From Miltoncostaea sp036826475 (lineage in GTDB: Bacteria; Actinomycetota; Thermoleophilia; Miltoncostaeales; Miltoncostaeaceae): a stretch of 8,835 nucleotides of DNA. Below the pieces are notes generated by a model, which saw nothing but the letters and a program-made list of their open reading frames with translations, did no database searches and was not told the DNA's origin. The translations under genes and the position numbers were made by a program. Where the stretch lies: the NCBI GenBank assembly GCA_036826475.1, contig DAISWG010000089.1, positions 1 through 8,835 on the forward strand, in the 5' to 3' direction. Every line of letters begins with the position of its first letter. Position 1 is the first letter of the stretch. This document shows positions 5,743-8,835 of the stretch, in pieces.

Positions 5743-7505
5743 GTCGCCACCGCCGGCGTCGGGCGCAGCGCGCCGCGGGCGGTGAGGGCCACGAAGAAGA
5801 CGCCGACCTCCACAAGCACGATCGACGCGCCCGCCGCCAGGTCCGCGTGGTACGAGAGGAGCAGGCCGGCGACCACCGAGAGGATCCCGATCGCCGCCGC
5901 GATGCCCATCATCGGGGCGATGCGCCGGGCCACCAGGGCCGCCGTCGCGGGCGGGGCGATCAGCATGCCGAACACGAGCAGCGTCCCCACGGTCTGGAAG
6001 GAGACCACCACCGTCACCGCCACCAGCCCGAGCATCAGCCAGTCGTGCAGCTCGGCCGAGAAGCCGGCGACGCGGGTCTGGTCGCGGTCGAACGACAGCA
6101 TCAGGAAGGGCCGGGCGCAGACGGCGGCGACCCCCGCGACCAGCACCGTCGCGAGCGCCTGGATCCCGATGTCCCCCCACGAGATGCCGAGCACCTCGCC
6201 GAACAGGATGCGGGTGAGGTCGCCCGTGAACGAGTCCGAGCGCGAGACGATCACCACGCCCAGGGCGAGCATGCCGACGAACAACAGCCCGATGGCCGTG
6301 TCGCCGGAGAGGCGCGACCGCCGGCGCACCAGGCTCACGCCCCCGATCATCGCCGCCGCCCCCGCGAACGCGCCGGCCAGCCCGGGCAGACCCAGCAGCA
6401 GGGCCCCGGCGATGCCCGGCAGCACCCCGTGCGCCAGCGCGTCGCCGATGAAGGCGAGGCCGCGCAGCACCACGAACGTGCCCACCACGGCGCAGGCCAG
6501 GGCCACCAGGCAGCCGGCGATGAGCGCGCGCAGCATGAAGTCGTTGTCGGCGAACGGGTCGATCAGCGGACCGAGCCCCGCGCCCGACCGCGCCTGCGGC
6601 GCCGGGCCCGCCAGCCCCCCGTCGATGGCGGTCGCGATGTTGCGCATCATCGTCACGTACGACCCGTCGGGCGGCAGGGCGTGGGTGCCGATCTCCACCA
6701 CGCGGGCGCCGGTCTCGCCGGCGATCGCGTCGGCCAGCCCGGCGGGCGTGCCGGTCTCGTTGAAGATGGCGGGCACCCCGGCGTCCTGCACCTGCCGGCG
6801 CAGGTCGGCCAGGTTGCGCGCCGAGGCTTCGGCCTGCGAGCTGAGCGACGGGATCAGCGCGCCCACCAGACGGAAGCCGTAGCGCGCCGCGAAGTACCCC
6901 ATCGACTCGTGCCCGGTCACCAGGGTCCGCCGCGCGGGCGGCACGTCGGCGAGCGTGGCGCGGATCTCGGCGTCCAGGCGGGTCAGCCGCGCCTCCAGCG
7001 CCGCGGCGCGCGCCGCGGCGTCGATGCCGGCCTCCTGCCGCAGGACCGGGACGAGCCCGCCCACCAGTTGCCGCATCGTCAGCGGGTCGGTCCAGATGTG
7101 GGGGTCCTCGGGGCCGTGCTCGGCGATCTCCTCGCGGGCGGACGGATCGAAGCGGCGCAGCGTGACGAGGTCGGTGGCATCGACCACCGGGGTGCCGCCC
7201 TCCGCCGTCTGGCGCAGCGCATCCTCGAGGCCCTCCTCCAGCCCGAGGCCGTTGGCCACCACCAGATCGGCGCCCGAGAGCTCGGCCACGTCGCGCGCCG
7301 ACGGCTGGAACTCGTGGGGGTCGGCGCCGTTCGGCATCACGACGGTGACCCGGGCCTGGTCGCCGACGAGGTCCCGCACGATCGACCCGAGGATCGGGGT
7401 GGTGGCCACGATGTGGGGCCGCTCCGCCGTCTGCCCCCAGCCGGGCCCGGCCGCCGCCAGCAGGGCGCCGAGGCAGGCGAGGACGATGAGGGCGCGCCGG
7501 ACCAT
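5739..7505 (-). CDS. Fused zinc ABC transporter substrate-binding protein and permease (ZnuA-ZnuB type)
   Basis: A single 588-residue open frame with no internal stop. Residues 1-25 are a signal sequence. Residues 30-297 are a cluster A-I (ZnuA/TroA family) metal-binding protein. Probable ligands are H64 in DPHEFQPS, H136 in EDPHIW, H199 in TGHESMGYF, and H275 or D280 in GTHALPPDGSY. His at the third position points to zinc rather than manganese. The usual His-rich loop is missing. A Gly/Ala/Pro-rich linker (297-325) joins it to an ABC-3 family permease with about eight hydrophobic segments. The permease has the family motif FIGDALAHGVLPGIA (352-366). ATG 7505 has no Shine-Dalgarno; a GATAAT hexamer ends 10 bases upstream, so the mRNA may be leaderless. 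ZnuA and ZnuB are normally separate proteins. A missed stop or frameshift is unlikely because both halves lie in one continuous frame. Confidence 0.9.
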   Translation of the reverse strand: MVRRALIVLACLGALLAAAGPGWGQTAERPHIVATTPILGSIVRDLVGDQARVTVVMPNGADPHEFQPSARDVAELSGADLVVANGLGLEEGLEDALRQTAEGGTPVVDATDLVTLRRFDPSAREEIAEHGPEDPHIWTDPLTMRQLVGGLVPVLRQEAGIDAAARAAALEARLTRLDAEIRATLADVPPARRTLVTGHESMGYFAARYGFRLVGALIPSLSSQAEASARNLADLRRQVQDAGVPAIFNETGTPAGLADAIAGETGARVVEIGTHALPPDGSYVTMMRNIATAIDGGLAGPAPQARSGAGLGPLIDPFADNDFMLRALIAGCLVALACAVVGTFVVLRGLAFIGDALAHGVLPGIAGALLLGLPGLAGAFAGAAAMIGGVSLVRRRSRLSGDTAIGLLFVGMLALGVVIVSRSDSFTGDLTRILFGEVLGISWGDIGIQALATVLVAGVAAVCARPFLMLSFDRDQTRVAGFSAELHDWLMLGLVAVTVVVSFQTVGTLLVFGMLIAPPATAALVARRIAPMMGIAAAIGILSVVAGLLLSYHADLAAGASIVLVEVGVFFVALTARGALRPTPAVAT

Positions 7506-7507
7506 GA

Positions 7508-7522
7508 TGGGAATGATTATCA
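7508..7522. promoter_or_regulatory. Fur/Zur-type operator, overlapping a probable -10 element
   Basis: On the minus strand this reads TGATAAT-C-ATTCCCA. That is a 7-1-7 arrangement with a perfect left half and five of seven right-half bases relative to the classical TGATAATnATTATCA pattern. It lies in the 20-bp gap between the DUF3445 stop (7526) and the ATG of the fused transporter (7505), an AT-rich island in GC-rich DNA. GATAAT (7516-7521, minus strand) could serve as the -10 hexamer, so a bound repressor would block polymerase directly. No convincing -35 is seen. Confidence 0.65.
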
Positions 7523-7525
7523 GAT

Positions 7526-8356
7526 TCAGGACGCGGCGGCGCCGCGCGCGGCCAGCCACGCCATGACCGGCCCGGCCAGCGCGTCCACCGCCTTGTAGGC
7601 CCGCATCTGAGGGCCCATCGCCGCCAGCGCGGCGTGCAGCCGCCGCGCGCGTACCGGGTCGGCGCACACCTCCGCGACCGTCCGAGAGCGCGTGTGCACC
7701 GTGAAAAGCACCGCGTCGGCGCCGGGGACGCGCGACAGCGTCTGCCGCTCGACCCGCACCCAGATGCGTCCGGCGTCGTCCGGGGGCGGGGGCAGCGGCG
7801 TGCCCGGGGGCAGGTCCGGGCGGTCGGTGGTCCGCAGCGTCCAGTTGGCGCGCCAGACGGGCCGCTCGGGTCGCAGCCGGCGCATCAGGGCGAGCGTGGG
7901 CCCGCCGATCGTGTCGGCGAACCCGGGCACCGGCGCGTGGATCGCCGCGATCGGGCGCCCCAGCGCCGCGCGGATCTCCCAGCCGTTGGGGAAGCACAGC
8001 GACCCAGCCACCAACGGACTGCCCGGGTCGGCCGCGTCCAGCAGCAGCAGGTCCTCGGCCACCTCGCGGCCGGCCCAGTCGAGGGGGTCCGCGAGGCCCT
8101 CCGGCGGGACCAGGACGGCGCCCTGGCGGCGGGCGTCGGCGACCAGCAGGGCGAGGGCCCCGGCCTGGGCGTCGCGCGTGCCGGGCAGGGCGGCGAAACG
8201 GGCGCCGCGGTCCTGGTCGAGCAGGCGCCGGCGCAGGGCGACCTCCTGCGGCAGGCGGTCCGGGTCGCGCACCGTCAGGGGCGCGGCGCCGAGGGGCCGG
8301 ACCCCCAGCGAGCGGGGAGCGTGACGATCGCCCACCGGGAGGACCGGGAGCGTCAT
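7526..8356 (-). CDS. DUF3445 protein, heme-dependent oxidative N-demethylase (HODM) alpha-like family
   Basis: A 276-residue protein starting at ATG 8356, without a visible Shine-Dalgarno. Family-typical blocks are SLCFPNGWEIRAALGRPIAA (119-138), the following IHAPVPG (139-145), RANW (169-172), and RVERQTLSRVPGADAVLFTV (201-220) followed by HTR. This matches the DUF3445 family, which includes the alpha-like subunit of heme-dependent oxidative N-demethylase, an enzyme acting on small methylated amines. The N-terminal 30 residues are variable. No other HODM subunit genes are nearby, so the substrate and activity are open. It is upstream of the zinc-transport genes on the same strand, with a 20-bp gap that contains the Zur-type box. 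It may be read through into that operon but is not obviously controlled by the box. It is divergent from lgt. Confidence 0.85.
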   Translation of the reverse strand: MTLPVLPVGDRHAPRSLGVRPLGAAPLTVRDPDRLPQEVALRRRLLDQDRGARFAALPGTRDAQAGALALLVADARRQGAVLVPPEGLADPLDWAGREVAEDLLLLDAADPGSPLVAGSLCFPNGWEIRAALGRPIAAIHAPVPGFADTIGGPTLALMRRLRPERPVWRANWTLRTTDRPDLPPGTPLPPPPDDAGRIWVRVERQTLSRVPGADAVLFTVHTRSRTVAEVCADPVRARRLHAALAAMGPQMRAYKAVDALAGPVMAWLAARGAAAS

Positions 8357-8371
8357 GGACCGTCCACTACG

Positions 8372-8835
8372 ATGCCGCCCGTGAACGGCGCCGCCCTCCT
8401 CGCGAGCATCCCGGCACCGGGCGTCCGCCAGATCTCCCTCGGGCCGTTCGACATCCGCCTGTACGCGCTGTGCCTGCTCGCCGGCATCGCCGCCGCCGTG
8501 TGGATCGCCATGCGCCGCTGGGCGGCGGAGGGCGGCGACACGGAGCTGGTCCTCGAGGTGGCGCTCTGGTCGGTGCTCGCGGGCCTCATCGGCGCCAGGC
8601 TCTACCACGACATCACGAGTTGGGACCAGCTCAGCGACCACTGGTACGCCCCCTTCGCGATCTGGGAGGGGGGCCTCGGGGTGTGGGGCGGCGTGCTCGT
8701 GGGCGTCCTGGTGGGGGCGTGGGTCACGAAGCGGCGCGGCGAGAGCGTGCTGGCCATGATGGACGCCGCCGCCCCCGGGATCCTCGTGGCCCAGGGCATC
8801 GGGCGCCTCGGCAACTACTTCAACCAGGAGCTCTA
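8372..8835 (+). CDS. lgt: Prolipoprotein diacylglyceryl transferase (partial, C-terminus cut by window edge)
   Basis: Rightward frame that runs off the right edge after about 154 codons. I take ATG 8372; GTG 8381, three codons later, is equally possible. Neither has a Shine-Dalgarno. TACGAT (8368-8373) would act as a -10 for a leaderless start at 8381. Lgt features are the first membrane span after FDIRLYALC, GLIGARLYH, the IWEGGLGVWGG block and the hallmark GRLGNYFNQE near the cut end. The enzyme moves diacylglyceryl from phosphatidylglycerol to the lipobox cysteine of prelipoproteins in the cytoplasmic membrane. It would lipidate proteins such as the Cys-containing ferritin-like protein at 1374-2006. 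Confidence 0.93.
   Translation, partial: MPPVNGAALLASIPAPGVRQISLGPFDIRLYALCLLAGIAAAVWIAMRRWAAEGGDTELVLEVALWSVLAGLIGARLYHDITSWDQLSDHWYAPFAIWEGGLGVWGGVLVGVLVGAWVTKRRGESVLAMMDAAAPGILVAQGIGRLGNYFNQEL

Noticed and set aside
5508..7598. Long plus-strand open frame of about 696 codons opposite the fused transporter
   Set aside because: It is an antisense shadow rich in Arg, Gly, Gln and His with no recognisable domain. The minus-strand frame carries all the transporter motifs.
7506..7997. N-terminal extension of the fused transporter frame upstream of ATG 7505
   Set aside because: The extension runs antisense-like through the DUF3445 gene and precedes a good signal sequence. The operator at 7508-7522 also marks the true start region.
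1..8835. tRNA, rRNA, insertion sequences or phage genes
   Set aside because: I saw no cloverleaf-like sequence, rRNA-like segment, transposase motif or flanking terminal repeats. Base composition is uniform, giving no sign of recent transfer.

Overview
The window is very GC-rich, with G or C at almost every third codon position. It carries a caa3-type CtaG, secreted CopC, several starts without a Shine-Dalgarno sequence, and secreted ferritin-like proteins. This fits an actinobacterial chromosome, perhaps a deep-branching class such as Thermoleophilia. That placement is inferred from composition and gene content only. I support eleven protein-coding genes, two of them cut by the window ends, and no RNA genes.

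Region 1 (1-2006) holds three secreted or membrane-attached ferritin-like proteins. One runs leftwards and is cut by the left edge. Two rightward tandem paralogues share its divergent promoter region, which contains two perfect palindromes. All three keep the E...ExxH...E...ExxH diiron ligand pattern. The second of the tandem pair has gained a lipoprotein-type cysteine and a Ser/Thr/Ala-rich linker.

Region 2 (2007-2197) is non-coding DNA between convergent genes. It holds two near-perfect 37-bp direct repeats spaced 47 bp apart, a decayed third copy, and strong hairpins that can pair in alternative ways.

Region 3 (2198-4224) is a copper and cytochrome-oxidase group. A leftward CtaG-type oxidase assembly factor faces away from a rightward pair: a small histidine-containing membrane protein and a secreted CopC.

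Region 4 (4261-8356) is a leftward run that looks like a zinc-uptake operon. It starts with a DUF3445 (HODM-type) protein. A Fur/Zur-type operator follows, then a single polypeptide that fuses a ZnuA-like substrate-binding protein to a ZnuB-like permease. Next come a ZnuC-like ATPase with a histidine-rich tail and no H-loop histidine, a 52-residue membrane miniprotein, and a Fur-family (probably Zur) regulator. The likely logic is that the regulator senses zinc and represses transcription from the operator at the fused gene. Region 5 is the start of lgt, divergent from the DUF3445 gene.

The common theme is handling of transition metals outside the cytoplasm: iron-type ferritin folds, copper delivery and zinc import. 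The most unusual points are the substrate-binding/permease fusion and its partner ATPase with Pro in place of the switch histidine.
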